NCBI RefSeq assembly: GCF_002015045.1
Contig: NZ_MUXX01000012.1
Location: 190,097-254,096 of the forward strand
Origin: Haemophilus paraphrohaemolyticus
Lineage (GTDB): Bacteria; Pseudomonadota; Gammaproteobacteria; Enterobacterales; Pasteurellaceae
Reading direction: 5' to 3'
DNA: 64,000 nucleotides
Part shown: piece by piece, positions 38,465-48,208 of the stretch
Position numbering within the stretch: position 1 is the stretch's first letter
Layout of the letters: each line of letters begins with the position of its first letter
Translations under genes and position numbers: made by a program
The notes under the pieces: model-generated
The model's database searches: none
Told to the model about the DNA's origin: nothing
The model's input: the letters and a program-made list of their open reading frames with translations, nothing else

Positions 38465-41400
38465 ATGAGTAACACGGATTTAATTTTAGAAGAGAACGCA
38501 CAAGAGACAATGATTGTGCAACCGACAATTCAGCCACAACAGATTGAACGCGGCAAATTCCGCTCCTTAACACTGATTAACTGGAACGGTTTTTTTGCTC
38601 GTACTTTTGATTTAGATGAATTGGTCACCACGCTTTCGGGCGGTAATGGTGCGGGTAAATCCACCACGATGGCAGGTTTTGTGACTGCCTTAATTCCTGA
38701 TTTAACGCTTTTAAACTTCCGTAATACCACTGAAGCAGGTTCAACTTCGAGTTCTCGCGATAAAGGGTTATACGGTAAATTAAAAGCGGGTGTTTGTTAT
38801 GCGGTGTTGGAAAGCGTGAACTCTCGTGGTCAGCGTGTTATCACAGGCGTGCGCTTGCAACAGATTGCTGGGCGAGACAAAAAAGTGGATATTCGTCCAT
38901 TTTCATTACAAAACGTACCCTTTGATCAGCAGATTATCTATGTTCTGACTGAACAAATGGGCGTTAAAGCACGCGTGCTGGCATTGAATGAAGTAAAAGA
39001 AAAGTTTGAGCAATCGGACGTTCAATTCAAGCAATATCAATCCATTACCGATTACCACAGCTTTATGTTTGATGTGGGCGTATTGCCGAAACGTTTACGT
39101 TCCGCAAGCGATCGTAGTAAGTTCTACAAATTGATCGAAGCATCGCTTTACGGCGGTATTTCAAGTGTGATTACCAAGTCGCTACGTGATTACTTATTGC
39201 CAGAAAATACGGGCGTTCGCCAAGCATTCCAAGATATGGAATCGGCATTGCGTGAAAACCGTATGACGCTTGAAGCGATCAAAGTTACGCAGTCAGATCG
39301 CGATATGTTTAAGCAGTTGATTACCCACTCAACCGATTATGTCTCGGCGGACTATATGCGTCATGCAAACGAGCGTTTAGGAAATATTCAACAGGCGTTG
39401 GGTTTCCGTCAAGCGTGGGCGAATTTAAAATCGAAGCGTGAGCTTGAGCAACATCGTTTAGTAGAATTTAGCCGTGAATCGGCGGAAATTGAGGCGACTG
39501 AACAAGGACTAGAGGCAGAATTTAATTCTGCGAACGATCATTTAAACTTGGTGCAAAATGCGTTACGCCATCAAGAGAAAGTAGAACGTTATCAAGATGA
39601 CGTTGAAGAGCTCAACGAGAAGCTTGAAGAGCAACAGATGGTGATTGAGGAAGTTTCTGAAGCGGTGGAAATGGCTCAACACCAAGCTGATGATGCGGAA
39701 GCACACGTGGAAGATTTGCGTGCTCAGCTTGCGGATTATCAGCAAGCATTAGATGCTCAACAAACACGTGCTTTGCAATATCAACAAGCGGTTGCTGCCC
39801 TTGAAAAAGCAAAACAGCTTTCAGGTTTGGCGAATTTAGACTTACACAATATTGAAGATTATCACTCAGAATTTTCAGCCCAAGCCGATGAAATTACCGA
39901 CCAAGTGTTCGACTTAGAACAGCGCTTATCTGTTTCAGATATGGCGAAAGAGCAGTTTGAAAAAGCCTATGAATTAGTTTGCAAAATTGTGGGCGAAACA
40001 GACCGCTTGCGAGCGTTTGAGGAAGCTAAATCACTGCTTAATGCTTTCCCAGAACAAAAAATGCGTGCGACACAAGCGGTCGGATTACGCCAGAAATTGC
40101 ACGAGCTTGAACAACGCTTGCAACAACAACAGCAAGCAAAGCGCTTGTTGGCAGAGCTTAATCAAAGAACGCAAAGTGAGTTTAGCCACGCAGACGAGCT
40201 TGAAAATCACTTTGAAGAGCAACAGGCAAAACGCGAAGATTTAGAAACGGAACTTGCCGAGCTTGTTGAAGTTCGTTCAAGCCAACGCCAACAGCTACAA
40301 CAGCTCCAAAATCAATATAACCAATTGGCAAAAAATGCTCCTGCGTGGCACACTGCTCAATCTGCTTTAACCCGTTTGGAAGAGCAGTGTGGCGAAACAT
40401 TTGAAGTAAGCCAAGCGGTGCTGCAATTTATGCAAAATATGCTGGCAAAAGAGCGTGAAGCAACGCTTGCTCGTGATGCGTTGGCACGCAAAGAACAGCA
40501 ATTAAGTGATGAGATTTCACAACTGAGCCAGCCAGATGGTTCGGAAGATCCGCGTTTAAATCAGCTGGCAGAACGCTTTGGTGGCGTGTTGCTTTCTGAG
40601 CTTTATGATGATGTATCACTTGAAGATGCCCCTTATTTCTCGGCATTATATGGCGAGGCTCGTCACGCGATTGTGGTACGCGATTTAGAGACCGTAAAAG
40701 CACAGCTCGAAACCTTAGATGATTGCCCAGACGATCTCTATTTAATCGAAGGCGATCCAACTGCCTTTGATGACGCTGTCTTTAGTGCTGATGAGTTGAA
40801 TGAGGGCGTAGTAGTAAAAGTTTCAGAGCGTCAATGGCGTTATTCGAAATTCCCTGCTGTGCCGTTGTTTGGTCGTGCCGCTCGTGAAAAACATGTTGAA
40901 GTATTGAAAGCTGAACGCGATGAAGTGGCGGAAAAACATGCAGAACTTTCGTTTGATGTGCAAAAATGCCAACGCTTGCATCAACATTTAAGCCAATTTG
41001 TTGGCACGCATTTAAATATTGCGTTCCAAGAAAACCCAGAAGAGGCGATGCAAGCGGTTGTGGCAGAGCGTAGCGAAATTGAGCGTGAGCTTAATCAAGC
41101 GGTCGGAAATGAACAGCAACTTCGCAATCAATTGGATGCGGTCAAAATACAATTGCAATTGTTAAGCAAAATTTTACCGCTTGCCGATTTACTTGATGAC
41201 GATGTGTTAATTGAGCGTGCAGAAATTTGCCGTGAACAATTGGCGGAAGCGGAAGATGATGAGCAATTTGTGCGTCAATATGGCAACTATATCGCTCAGC
41301 TTGAGCCAATTGCCAGCTCACTTCGTAACGATCCAATCCGTTTTGAAGAGCTGGAAACGGAATACAATCAGGCGAAACAGACCCAAAAAGCATTGCAACA

Positions 41401-42937
41401 AAAGGTGTTTGCGCTTTCAGATGTAATGCAACGCCGTGTACATTTCAGTTATGAAGATGCGGTGGGAGCGGAAGGTTCTCGCTTAACCGAACAGCTACGA
41501 GCGGAGTTGGAACAGGCTCAACAAATGCGAGAGCAGGCTCGTCATCAATTGCGTCAAGCACAATCGCAATACAGCCAATACCATCAAACCTTAACCGGGT
41601 TACGCAGTGCCTATGAGGTGAAAAATCAGATGTTGGCAGAGCTTATCCGTGAGATGGATATGCTGGGGGTACGTGGTGATGCACAGGCGGAAGAGCGTGC
41701 TATTGAGCGGCGTGAAGAGTTACATCAACGCTTAAGCCAACAACGTGCGCGCAAAACGTTCCTTGATAAACAGTTGGGCAGTATTGAAGCAGAAATTGAG
41801 AACCTTAGCCGCGAATTGCGTAAAGTTGAACGTGATTATAAAAATCAACGTGCCACTGTGGTAGCAGCGAAAGCTAGCTGGTGCTTGGTGTTACAACTTT
41901 CTCGCAACAGCGATGTAGAAAAACGCTTGAACCGCCGTGAATTGGCGTATCATTCATCGGATGAATTGCGTTCGATTTCGGATAAAGCGTTGGGTGCATT
42001 ACGTACCGCTGTGGCGAATAACGAATACTTACGTGATAGCTTGCGAGCATCTGAAGATAGCCGTAAACCAGAAACGAAAGTAGCATTCTTTATTGAAGTT
42101 TATCGCCATTTACGTGAGCGTATTCGCCAAGATATTATCAAAACAGATGACCCAATTGATGCGATTGAGCAGATGGAAATTGAGCTTTCTCGCTTAACCA
42201 GTGAACTGACGAATCGTGAGAAAAAATTGGCGATCAGTGCAGAAAGTGTGGCAAATATTTTACGTAAAACCATTCAGCGTGAGCAAAATCGTATTCTTCA
42301 ATTGAACCAAGGTTTACAAAATATCGCTTTCGGTCAAGTAAAAGGGGTGCGTTTAGATGTGAAAATTCGCGATACACACGCGATGTTGTTGAATGCATTG
42401 AGTCAAGATCGCGAACAGCACAAAGATCTGTTTGAGAGCGAAAAACTCAGCTTCTCAGAAGCACTTGCGATGTTGCATAAACGTGTGAACCCTCATATTG
42501 ATATGGGACAACGTACACCGCAAACCATTGGCGAAGAGTTGTTAGATTACCGCAATTACCTCGATCTAGAAGTCGAAACCGACCGTGGTGCAGATGGCTG
42601 GCAACGTGCGGAAAGTAGTGCACTTTCAACGGGTGAGGCGATCGGTACGGGGATGTCTATCCTGTTAATGGTCGTGCAAAGCTGGGAAGAAGAATCTCGT
42701 CGCCTACGAGCGAAAGATATTCTCCCTTGTCGCTTGCTATTCTTGGATGAAGCTGCGCGACTTGATGCGATGTCTATCAATACGCTCTTCGAGCTTTGCG
42801 GGCGCTTGGATATGCAGCTGCTAATTGCTGCTCCAGAAAATATCAGCCCAGAACGCGGTACGACTTATAAGTTAGTGCGTAAGATCACCAATAACCAAGA
42901 GTTGGTTGAAGTGGTTGGATTGAAAGGGTTTGCGTAA
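38465..42937 (+). CDS. mukB: Chromosome partition protein MukB
   Basis: SMC-like ATPase of the MukBEF condensin. The 1490 residues are typical. Walker [10 protein letters not shown] at 59-67; long Gln/Glu-rich coiled coils (about 300-650 and 800-1200) flank the hinge near residues 650-790. At the C terminus are the ABC signature [11 protein letters not shown] and Walker [12 protein letters not shown]. It follows the zeta-like gene by 13 bases with an AAAGGA ribosome binding site, so its mRNA must pass through the inserted pair unless an internal promoter exists. Exact uptake signals occur inside the coiled-coil coding region. Confidence 0.98.
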   Translation: MSNTDLILEENAQETMIVQPTIQPQQIERGKFRSLTLINWNGFFARTFDLDELVTTLSGGNGAGKSTTMAGFVTALIPDLTLLNFRNTTEAGSTSSSRDKGLYGKLKAGVCYAVLESVNSRGQRVITGVRLQQIAGRDKKVDIRPFSLQNVPFDQQIIYVLTEQMGVKARVLALNEVKEKFEQSDVQFKQYQSITDYHSFMFDVGVLPKRLRSASDRSKFYKLIEASLYGGISSVITKSLRDYLLPENTGVRQAFQDMESALRENRMTLEAIKVTQSDRDMFKQLITHSTDYVSADYMRHANERLGNIQQALGFRQAWANLKSKRELEQHRLVEFSRESAEIEATEQGLEAEFNSANDHLNLVQNALRHQEKVERYQDDVEELNEKLEEQQMVIEEVSEAVEMAQHQADDAEAHVEDLRAQLADYQQALDAQQTRALQYQQAVAALEKAKQLSGLANLDLHNIEDYHSEFSAQADEITDQVFDLEQRLSVSDMAKEQFEKAYELVCKIVGETDRLRAFEEAKSLLNAFPEQKMRATQAVGLRQKLHELEQRLQQQQQAKRLLAELNQRTQSEFSHADELENHFEEQQAKREDLETELAELVEVRSSQRQQLQQLQNQYNQLAKNAPAWHTAQSALTRLEEQCGETFEVSQAVLQFMQNMLAKEREATLARDALARKEQQLSDEISQLSQPDGSEDPRLNQLAERFGGVLLSELYDDVSLEDAPYFSALYGEARHAIVVRDLETVKAQLETLDDCPDDLYLIEGDPTAFDDAVFSADELNEGVVVKVSERQWRYSKFPAVPLFGRAAREKHVEVLKAERDEVAEKHAELSFDVQKCQRLHQHLSQFVGTHLNIAFQENPEEAMQAVVAERSEIERELNQAVGNEQQLRNQLDAVKIQLQLLSKILPLADLLDDDVLIERAEICREQLAEAEDDEQFVRQYGNYIAQLEPIASSLRNDPIRFEELETEYNQAKQTQKALQQKVFALSDVMQRRVHFSYEDAVGAEGSRLTEQLRAELEQAQQMREQARHQLRQAQSQYSQYHQTLTGLRSAYEVKNQMLAELIREMDMLGVRGDAQAEERAIERREELHQRLSQQRARKTFLDKQLGSIEAEIENLSRELRKVERDYKNQRATVVAAKASWCLVLQLSRNSDVEKRLNRRELAYHSSDELRSISDKALGALRTAVANNEYLRDSLRASEDSRKPETKVAFFIEVYRHLRERIRQDIIKTDDPIDAIEQMEIELSRLTSELTNREKKLAISAESVANILRKTIQREQNRILQLNQGLQNIAFGQVKGVRLDVKIRDTHAMLLNALSQDREQHKDLFESEKLSFSEALAMLHKRVNPHIDMGQRTPQTIGEELLDYRNYLDLEVETDRGADGWQRAESSALSTGEAIGTGMSILLMVVQSWEEESRRLRAKDILPCRLLFLDEAARLDAMSINTLFELCGRLDMQLLIAAPENISPERGTTYKLVRKITNNQELVEVVGLKGFA

Positions 42938-42954
42938 AATCTAAATGTATTAAG

Positions 42955-42987
42955 GCCTTTATAGCGAAAAGCGATAAAGGCTTTTTT
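42955..42987 (+). terminator. Terminator of the muk operon
   Basis: GCCTTTAT and ATAAAGGC pair around a smaller GC/GC stem with loop GAAAA, followed by TTTTTTG. Confidence 0.75.
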
Positions 42988-43152
42988 GTTTGTAAAACAC
43001 GAATAAAAATTTACCGCTTGTTGAATATTTATATTTCAAGAGAAAAGTCATTGTGAAAGACCGAGTTTGAGATAGCAGAATGAGCTAGTTTATCGAGCAG
43101 TTTTATTTTATAATACTGCGATTTTTGTTTTCACTTCACAGAGGCAATTAAA

Positions 43153-43866
43153 ATGAGCAAACCGATTTATAAACGCATTTTGTTAAAATTAAGTGGCGAA
43201 GCTTTACAAGGTGATGAGGGCTTTGGTATTGACCCATCGATTTTGGATCGTATGGCACTTGAGATTAAAGAGTTAATTGAAATGGGCGTGGAAGTTGGCG
43301 TCGTAATCGGTGGCGGTAACTTATTTCGTGGGGCGAAATTAGCGAAAGCGGGGATGAACCGTGTTGTAGGCGACCATATGGGGATGCTTGCAACCGTGAT
43401 GAACGGTTTGGCGATGCGTGATGCGTTGCACCGTGCGGATGTTAATGCGAAGTTGATGTCTGCATTCCAATTAAACGGGATTTGCGATACTTACAACTGG
43501 TCTGAAGCGATTAAAATGTTGCGTGAAGGTCGTGTGGTGATTTTCTCAGCGGGAACAGGTAGCCCATTCTTTACCACAGACTCAGCGGCTTGCTTACGTG
43601 GTATTGAAATTGAAGCGGATGTAGTGTTAAAAGCGACAAAAGTGGATGGCGTGTATGATAAAGATCCTGCAAAATTTGCTGATGCAGTGTTATATAATCA
43701 ATTGACTTATGCTGAAGTGATCGACAAAGAGTTACAAGTAATGGACTTAGCAGCATTCACCCTTGCACGTGACCACGGTATGCCAATTCGAGTGTTTAAT
43801 ATGGGTAAAGCGGGTGCATTACGCGAAGTGATTACGGGAACCACTGAAGGTACAACCATTTCTTAA
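43153..43866 (+). CDS. pyrH: Uridylate kinase
   Basis: Hexameric amino-acid-kinase-family UMP kinase, making UDP from UMP. Starts [14 protein letters not shown] with the ATP lysine. [10 protein letters not shown] (about 55-64) and [13 protein letters not shown] (about 135-147) are diagnostic. The 237 residues are normal. It precedes frr by 39 bases, the usual pyrH-frr order. A TATAAT-like -10 lies at 43109-43114. Confidence 0.97.
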   Translation: MSKPIYKRILLKLSGEALQGDEGFGIDPSILDRMALEIKELIEMGVEVGVVIGGGNLFRGAKLAKAGMNRVVGDHMGMLATVMNGLAMRDALHRADVNAKLMSAFQLNGICDTYNWSEAIKMLREGRVVIFSAGTGSPFFTTDSAACLRGIEIEADVVLKATKVDGVYDKDPAKFADAVLYNQLTYAEVIDKELQVMDLAAFTLARDHGMPIRVFNMGKAGALREVITGTTEGTTIS

Positions 43867-43905
43867 TTTAGCTGTTCTAAATTTATTCAATCAAAGGAAA
43901 AATAG

Positions 43906-44463
43906 ATGATTAACGAAATCAAAAAAGATACGCAACAGCGTATGGAAAAAAGCTTAGAAGCGTTAAAAAGCCACATTTCTAAAATCCGCACAGGCCGTGC
44001 ACAACCGAGCCTTTTAGATGGTATTCAAGTGGAATATTACGGTGCAGCAACACCACTTCGTCAATTAGCAAACGTGGTAGCAGAAGATGCACGTACTTTA
44101 GCGGTAAACGTTTTCGACCGTTCTTTAATCTCTGCGGTAGAAAAAGCGATTTTAACCTCTGACTTAGGTTTAAACCCATCTTCAGCGGGTACAACAATCC
44201 GTGTTCCGCTTCCACCATTAACAGAAGAGCGTCGTCGCGATTTAATCAAAATCGTAAAAGGTGAAGGCGAGCAAGGTAAAATTGCGATCCGTAACGTGCG
44301 TCGTGATGCGAACGATCAAATCAAAGCGTTGTTAAAAGACAAAGAAATCAGCGAAGATGAAGAGCGTAAAGCACAAGATGAGATCCAAAAAATCACTGAT
44401 GGTTTCATCAAGAAAGTAGATGAAGTGCTTGGTGATAAAGAGAAAGAATTGTTAGATTTCTAA
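43906..44463 (+). CDS. frr: Ribosome recycling factor
   Basis: With EF-G splits the post-termination ribosome. The 185 residues are the standard tRNA-shaped two-domain protein: long helical bundle with [15 protein letters not shown] (about 27-41), the small domain around [14 protein letters not shown], and the returning helices with RNVRRDAND. Strong AAAGGAAA ribosome binding site. Likely co-transcribed with pyrH. Confidence 0.98.
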   Translation: MINEIKKDTQQRMEKSLEALKSHISKIRTGRAQPSLLDGIQVEYYGAATPLRQLANVVAEDARTLAVNVFDRSLISAVEKAILTSDLGLNPSSAGTTIRVPLPPLTEERRRDLIKIVKGEGEQGKIAIRNVRRDANDQIKALLKDKEISEDEERKAQDEIQKITDGFIKKVDEVLGDKEKELLDF

Positions 44464-44479
44464 TTAAAAGCAAGCGAAG

Positions 44480-44504
44480 AAAAGTGGGTTTAACGCCCAC
44501 TTTT
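44480..44504 (+). terminator. Intrinsic terminator of frr
   Basis: AAAAGTGGG paired with CCCACTTTT around TTTAACG, followed by TTAT. Confidence 0.8.
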
Positions 44505-44531
44505 TTATTTTAACTTTATGTTATTTTAACG

Positions 44532-45425
44532 ATGGAAAAACAATACGCAGAATTAGTAAGACGCGCTGCTATGTTTGCGATTGCGGTGGCGTGTTTTCTT
44601 ATTTTATTAAAAGCCTTTGTTTGGTGGAAAACTGGTTCAATCACGATGTTGGCAGCGATGACCGACTCGGTGCTAGACTTATTCGCCTCACTGGTGAGTA
44701 TGTTCGTGCTCAAATTTGCCTTGCAACCTGCCGATGAAAATCACGCATTCGGGCACGGCAAGGCAGAATCGCTTGCGGCGATTGCTCAAAGCGCGTTTAT
44801 CAGTGGTTCAGCGATTTTCATTTTACTGCAAGGCTTCCATAAACTGACAAATCCGCAATTGATTGAAGATTCGCAACTGGGGATTTTGGTGAGTATCATC
44901 TCCATTATTGTGACCGCAGTGTTGGTTATTTATCAGAAAAAAGTGGTAAAGCTAACGCAAAGTCCTGCTATTCAAGCGGATTCTCTGCATTATCAAACCG
45001 ACTTATTGATGAACGTAGCAATTCTGATTGCGATGGTGCTCAACTTATTTGGCTTGATTTATGCTGATGCGATTTTCGCGATTTTAATCGCTCTTTATAT
45101 TGCCTTTAATGCATTGAAAATGCTTTGGGAAGCGGTCAATATTCTGCTAGATATTGCATTGCCACCTGAAGAGATCGATCAAATTGTGATGATGGCGACC
45201 AAACACCCGAATATCATTGGCGTACACGATATTCTTACTCGTCGCTCAGGCGCAGTACGTTTTATTCAGATGCATTTGGAATTGGCAGATCATCTCACGC
45301 TGTTAGAAGCACATGATATTGCTGATAGCCTTGAGCAGAAAATTTTGGCAGCATTTCCGATGTCGGAGGTTATCATCCATCAAGAGCCGACTTCAGTGGT
45401 GCAACAAGAGAGGAAAAAAGCCTAA
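44532..45425 (+). CDS. fieF: Cation-diffusion-facilitator metal exporter FieF-like
   Basis: Inner-membrane divalent-cation/proton antiporter (iron, zinc and related metals). The 297 residues contain about six membrane segments and a cytosolic C-terminal domain (from about 210). Metal-site motifs are TDSVLDLFASL in segment 2, the HAFGHGKAESLAA loop, and the second aspartate motif ADSLHYQTDLLMN in segment 5. Its stop overlaps the next start as TAATG, so it is coupled to a zinc-ribbon protein gene. Confidence 0.92.
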   Translation: MEKQYAELVRRAAMFAIAVACFLILLKAFVWWKTGSITMLAAMTDSVLDLFASLVSMFVLKFALQPADENHAFGHGKAESLAAIAQSAFISGSAIFILLQGFHKLTNPQLIEDSQLGILVSIISIIVTAVLVIYQKKVVKLTQSPAIQADSLHYQTDLLMNVAILIAMVLNLFGLIYADAIFAILIALYIAFNALKMLWEAVNILLDIALPPEEIDQIVMMATKHPNIIGVHDILTRRSGAVRFIQMHLELADHLTLLEAHDIADSLEQKILAAFPMSEVIIHQEPTSVVQQERKKA

Positions 45426-46186
45426 TGTATCAAGCCGTAGCGTATTTTAATTATGCGAATTTTGAAACCGATCCTGTCACTGCCATTTCGCAAATTATCA
45501 ATCAATGGCGTTACAACGGGCAGATTATTGGGCGTGAGTTTGGTGTAACTTATCATCAAGATCATTTTGAAGCGAGAGTGTCAATTCCCGAACAAGAAAG
45601 TCTATTGCCGAAATGGAACAATGAATGGGTCAATGAGGCGTTCCAACAAGCGGGCGAAATTGGCATAGAATTTGCAGGTTTTGAAATTATCGGGCAAGAT
45701 TATCAGGCAGACGAAACCAGCCGTGATGAACAGCCAGAATTTCTGATGCTTTACACTACCTATTTGGATAGCTGTTCGCCGATTAAATCGGGCAATAGCT
45801 TAAAACCTGTGCCACTTTACCAACTTTTACGACAAAATCCACCGCTTGCGGAAGCGGTAATCAAATGGCAAGAGAGTTGGCAAGCATGCGATCAGCTGCA
45901 GATGAACGGCGGTGCATTAGAACAAACGGCTCTTGCTGAAATTAGCGAATATCAGAGCGAACTGAGCCAACAAGGTATGGCACTTGCTCGTCAGATTGAA
46001 CAAGAAGTGGGTGTACCTGTCTATTATTATCTCTACCGTTTAGGCAATGATGAACAAGTCGAACATCATCGCACCTGCCCTTGTTGTGGTGGGGATTGGA
46101 AATTAGCTAAGCCATTGCACGAGATGTTCTATTTTCAATGTAAGCCGTGTCATTTAGTATCTAATTTGAGTTGGGCGTTGTTGTAA
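45425..46186 (+). CDS. Zinc-ribbon protein of unknown function (DUF2310-like)
   Basis: 253 residues, soluble, no signal peptide. The C terminus holds a zinc ribbon made of TCPCCGGDW (about 217-225) and CKPCH (about 241-245). The N-terminal part is of a family I recognise only as a Pasteurellaceae-type domain of unknown function. It starts on the last base of the fieF stop codon, so the two proteins are probably made together. A role in metal handling is possible from this coupling but not shown. Downstream lies a structured repeat. Confidence 0.7.
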   Translation: MYQAVAYFNYANFETDPVTAISQIINQWRYNGQIIGREFGVTYHQDHFEARVSIPEQESLLPKWNNEWVNEAFQQAGEIGIEFAGFEIIGQDYQADETSRDEQPEFLMLYTTYLDSCSPIKSGNSLKPVPLYQLLRQNPPLAEAVIKWQESWQACDQLQMNGGALEQTALAEISEYQSELSQQGMALARQIEQEVGVPVYYYLYRLGNDEQVEHHRTCPCCGGDWKLAKPLHEMFYFQCKPCHLVSNLSWALL

Positions 46187-46187
46187 A

Positions 46188-46308
46188 GAGTCCTATGGCT
46201 ACAAGCCATAGGTTACTTATAAATCAGCCTCTACGAGGCTGGGAAGTTATGAAGAAGTGGAGCCCTATAAGGACTCATTTATACGTAACCTAGGGAGAGA
46301 GCCCTAGG
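46188..46308. repeat. REPIN-like inverted dimer between the zinc-ribbon gene and mepA
   Basis: Two end units face each other: hairpin CCTATGGCT-aca-AGCCATAGG (46192-46212) running into AGGTTACTTATAAAT, and its inverted near-copy AGGTTACGTATAAAT (minus strand, about 46277-46291) running into hairpin CCTAGGG-agagag-CCCTAGG (46289-46308). A third hairpin CAGCCTC-tac-GAGGCTG (46225-46241) and the pair GAGTCC/GGACTC lie between. The whole 121-base region is non-coding and densely structured. Confidence 0.7.
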
Positions 46309-46323
46309 CATATAGGAAACAAA

Positions 46324-47151
46324 ATGAAATTAATAAGAACTGTTTTAGTATCAAGCTTAGCACTATTTTCTGCAACTACTGTTGCCACCCAATGGGAAAA
46401 GATCCGTACACCTATTTCAGGACAGCCACAATCTATCGGTGGATATAGCAATGGCTGTATTATCGGTGCTAAGCCGCTTGCCTTAAAAGGCGAAGGTTAC
46501 CAAGTGATTCGTTCGGTGAAAAACCGTTATTACGGGCACCCACAGTTGCTCGATTACCTCACGAAATTAGGTCAACGCAGTAAAGCAGCTGGCTTGCCAC
46601 CGATTTTAATTGGCGATATGGGAATGCCAGCAGGTGGGCGCTTCTCTTCAGGACACGCCAGCCATCAAACAGGATTGGATGCAGATATTTGGTTGCGTTT
46701 CGGGCCAATGGATGATGAAACAGCACGTAATCCTGCAGGGTTAGCGACATTGATGGTCGATCGCGATAGACAGATTGTCGATGAGCGGGTGTGGACGCCG
46801 AACCAGTTCAATTTAATTAAATTAGCCGCACAAGATAGCCGTGTGAACCGCATTTTTGTGAACCCTGCGATTAAAGTGAAATTGTGCAACAGCGAGAAAG
46901 CAGATCGTAATTGGTTACAAAAAATCCGCCCCTGGTATGGACACGATTCACACATTCACGTGCGTTTAAGCTGCCCGCAAGATGCAAAAAATTGTGAAAA
47001 TCAAGCCGTTTTACCTGCAGGTGATGGCTGTGGGGCTGAATTGTATTCGTGGTTCGAACCAGCACCAAAATCAAGCACACCCAAATCAAAAGTATTACCT
47101 GCCACACCTTATCAGTGCCAGATGATTCTTTCTTCGCAGGGGTTAGAGTAG
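46324..47151 (+). CDS. mepA: Penicillin-insensitive murein endopeptidase
   Basis: Periplasmic LAS-type zinc endopeptidase that cuts D-alanyl-meso-diaminopimelyl crosslinks. A signal peptide is evident (MKLIRTVLVSSLALFSATTVAT). Zinc and catalytic motifs are GHASHQTGLDADIW (about 117-130) and the C-terminal HDSHIHVRLSCP (about 206-217). The 275 residues match the family. The start at 46324 lies just after the REPIN-like element, with a GGAAACAAA leader. Confidence 0.93.
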   Translation: MKLIRTVLVSSLALFSATTVATQWEKIRTPISGQPQSIGGYSNGCIIGAKPLALKGEGYQVIRSVKNRYYGHPQLLDYLTKLGQRSKAAGLPPILIGDMGMPAGGRFSSGHASHQTGLDADIWLRFGPMDDETARNPAGLATLMVDRDRQIVDERVWTPNQFNLIKLAAQDSRVNRIFVNPAIKVKLCNSEKADRNWLQKIRPWYGHDSHIHVRLSCPQDAKNCENQAVLPAGDGCGAELYSWFEPAPKSSTPKSKVLPATPYQCQMILSSQGLE

Positions 47152-47180
47152 TAAACGGTTAAATTTCTTTATAAATTGAC

Positions 47181-47213
47181 AAAGAGCGTTTTAATTGTCT
47201 TAAAACGCTCTTT
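47181..47213. terminator. Terminator between mepA and priC
   Basis: A 14-bp perfect stem AAAGAGCGTTTTAA with its complement and loop TTGTC, followed by TTATTTT. Its place just after mepA and before the converging priC end suggests shared use. Confidence 0.85.
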
Positions 47214-47225
47214 TTATTTTAGCGA

Positions 47226-47726
47226 TCAGTGTTCTTCTAATATCTCAATCGCTGCCAAACATTTTTCTCTTCTAAATTCGGTTTCTTGGATTTGTTGCTG
47301 GTAGTGGATTCTTTCAGCATCATTTTGAGCGTGATATTGCTTATCAAGTAACCAGCTGATTTTGTCATTGAGTATCCTTAATGCTTTTCTGTATTCAATT
47401 AAGCGTTTTTCTACAGGTAAGGCGTGGACGTTTTTGGGGAAACGGTAGTTGGAAGAAAAAGAGGCCAATTTGCTTTTTTTCTGAATAGATTTTACCGCTT
47501 TTTGTAAAGCGTCAACCTGTTCGAGCAATTTTTTAGCATAAATTTCAGCATAAGCAACCTCATTTTGCTGGCTTAATATTGCTGCGGTATGTCGAATTTC
47601 ACCAATAAAAAATGAAATTTTGGCTTCATTTTTAGCAAAATAATTGCCGAAAACGGCCGCTTGTTCGTCTTCAAATGGGGTAAATTGTGCAAGATTTTCT
47701 TCAACTTTTTCGATAAAAGCATTCAT
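47226..47726 (-). CDS. priC: Primosomal replication protein PriC-like
   Basis: PriC helps reload the replicative helicase at stalled forks. This 166-residue, all-helical, basic protein carries the PriC pattern FPKNVHALPVEKRLIEYRKAL followed by LNDKISWL (about residues 97-126). The family is poorly conserved, so I call it with moderate confidence. A promoter is visible upstream (TTGAAA, 16-base spacer, TATAAT at 47795-47768 on the minus strand). Confidence 0.75.
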   Translation of the reverse strand: MNAFIEKVEENLAQFTPFEDEQAAVFGNYFAKNEAKISFFIGEIRHTAAILSQQNEVAYAEIYAKKLLEQVDALQKAVKSIQKKSKLASFSSNYRFPKNVHALPVEKRLIEYRKALRILNDKISWLLDKQYHAQNDAERIHYQQQIQETEFRREKCLAAIEILEEH

Positions 47727-47767
47727 ATATTGGCACTCATTATTCGTTTTAACTTGGTCTTGAAATC

Positions 47768-47795
47768 ATTATACCTGAGCTTTTTTAGGTTTCAA
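47768..47795 (-). promoter_or_regulatory. Predicted priC promoter
   Basis: On the minus strand, TTGAAA (47795-47790), 16 bases, then a perfect TATAAT (47773-47768), about 40 bases before the priC start. Confidence 0.6.
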
Positions 47796-47846
47796 TGTGT
47801 AGGGTTTGTTGAAAAAATAGACATTTTTCTAATTAAATATCAAAAA

Positions 47847-47862
47847 TGTGATCTAAGTCACA
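47847..47862. promoter_or_regulatory. CRP-type palindrome upstream of the porin
   Basis: TGTGA-N6-TCACA with flanking AAA/AAA is a near-ideal CRP site. It is about 93 bases upstream of the predicted priC transcription start, an unusual distance. I therefore assign it tentatively to the porin transcript reading the other way, about 360 bases before the porin ATG. Confidence 0.55.
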
Positions 47863-48062
47863 AAATATTTTTTATTTTTGTCTGAACTTTATTTCTAAAA
47901 GAAAAATGAAATAAAACTCTTTTAAAATCAAAGGTTTAGTTTTGATTTGTTTTGTGAAGTGGAATGCAAAATAAATTTATTTTTAGCTCCATTTTTTATA
48001 ATTGATTTGTAACATATTGATTTTAAAGCATAATTTTATGAGTGCAGCTTTTCGCCAAACTA

Positions 48063-48145
48063 TTGACACCGTATTCGCTTTTTGCCATTATTCGCTTGCA
48101 CAAACATCTAGCCAAATGTAAAGGATTAGATGTTCGCAAGTTTTT
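48063..48145 (+). promoter_or_regulatory. Porin promoter and structured leader
   Basis: A perfect -35 TTGACA (48063-48068), 17 bases, then CATTAT. An alternative is TTGTAA-N16-CATAAT at 48007-48034. After it, CTTGC...ACATCTA (48095-48110) pairs with TAGATGT...GCAAG (48127-48140) and is followed by TTTTT. Depending on the promoter used, this is either a 5' stabilising stem or a terminator-like attenuator. The rest of the 482-base gap 47727-48208 is AT-rich with no gene seen. Confidence 0.45.
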
Positions 48146-48208
48146 AAGATGGTTCTTTAGTTTTAAAGGACGTATTACTAAAACAAACCTTATAGATAGG
48201 TGGTCATT

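Noticed and set aside
47661..47885. 74-codon frame on the plus strand between priC and the porin
   Set aside because: Overlaps priC, has low-complexity AT-rich content and resembles nothing; the region is better explained as promoter DNA.
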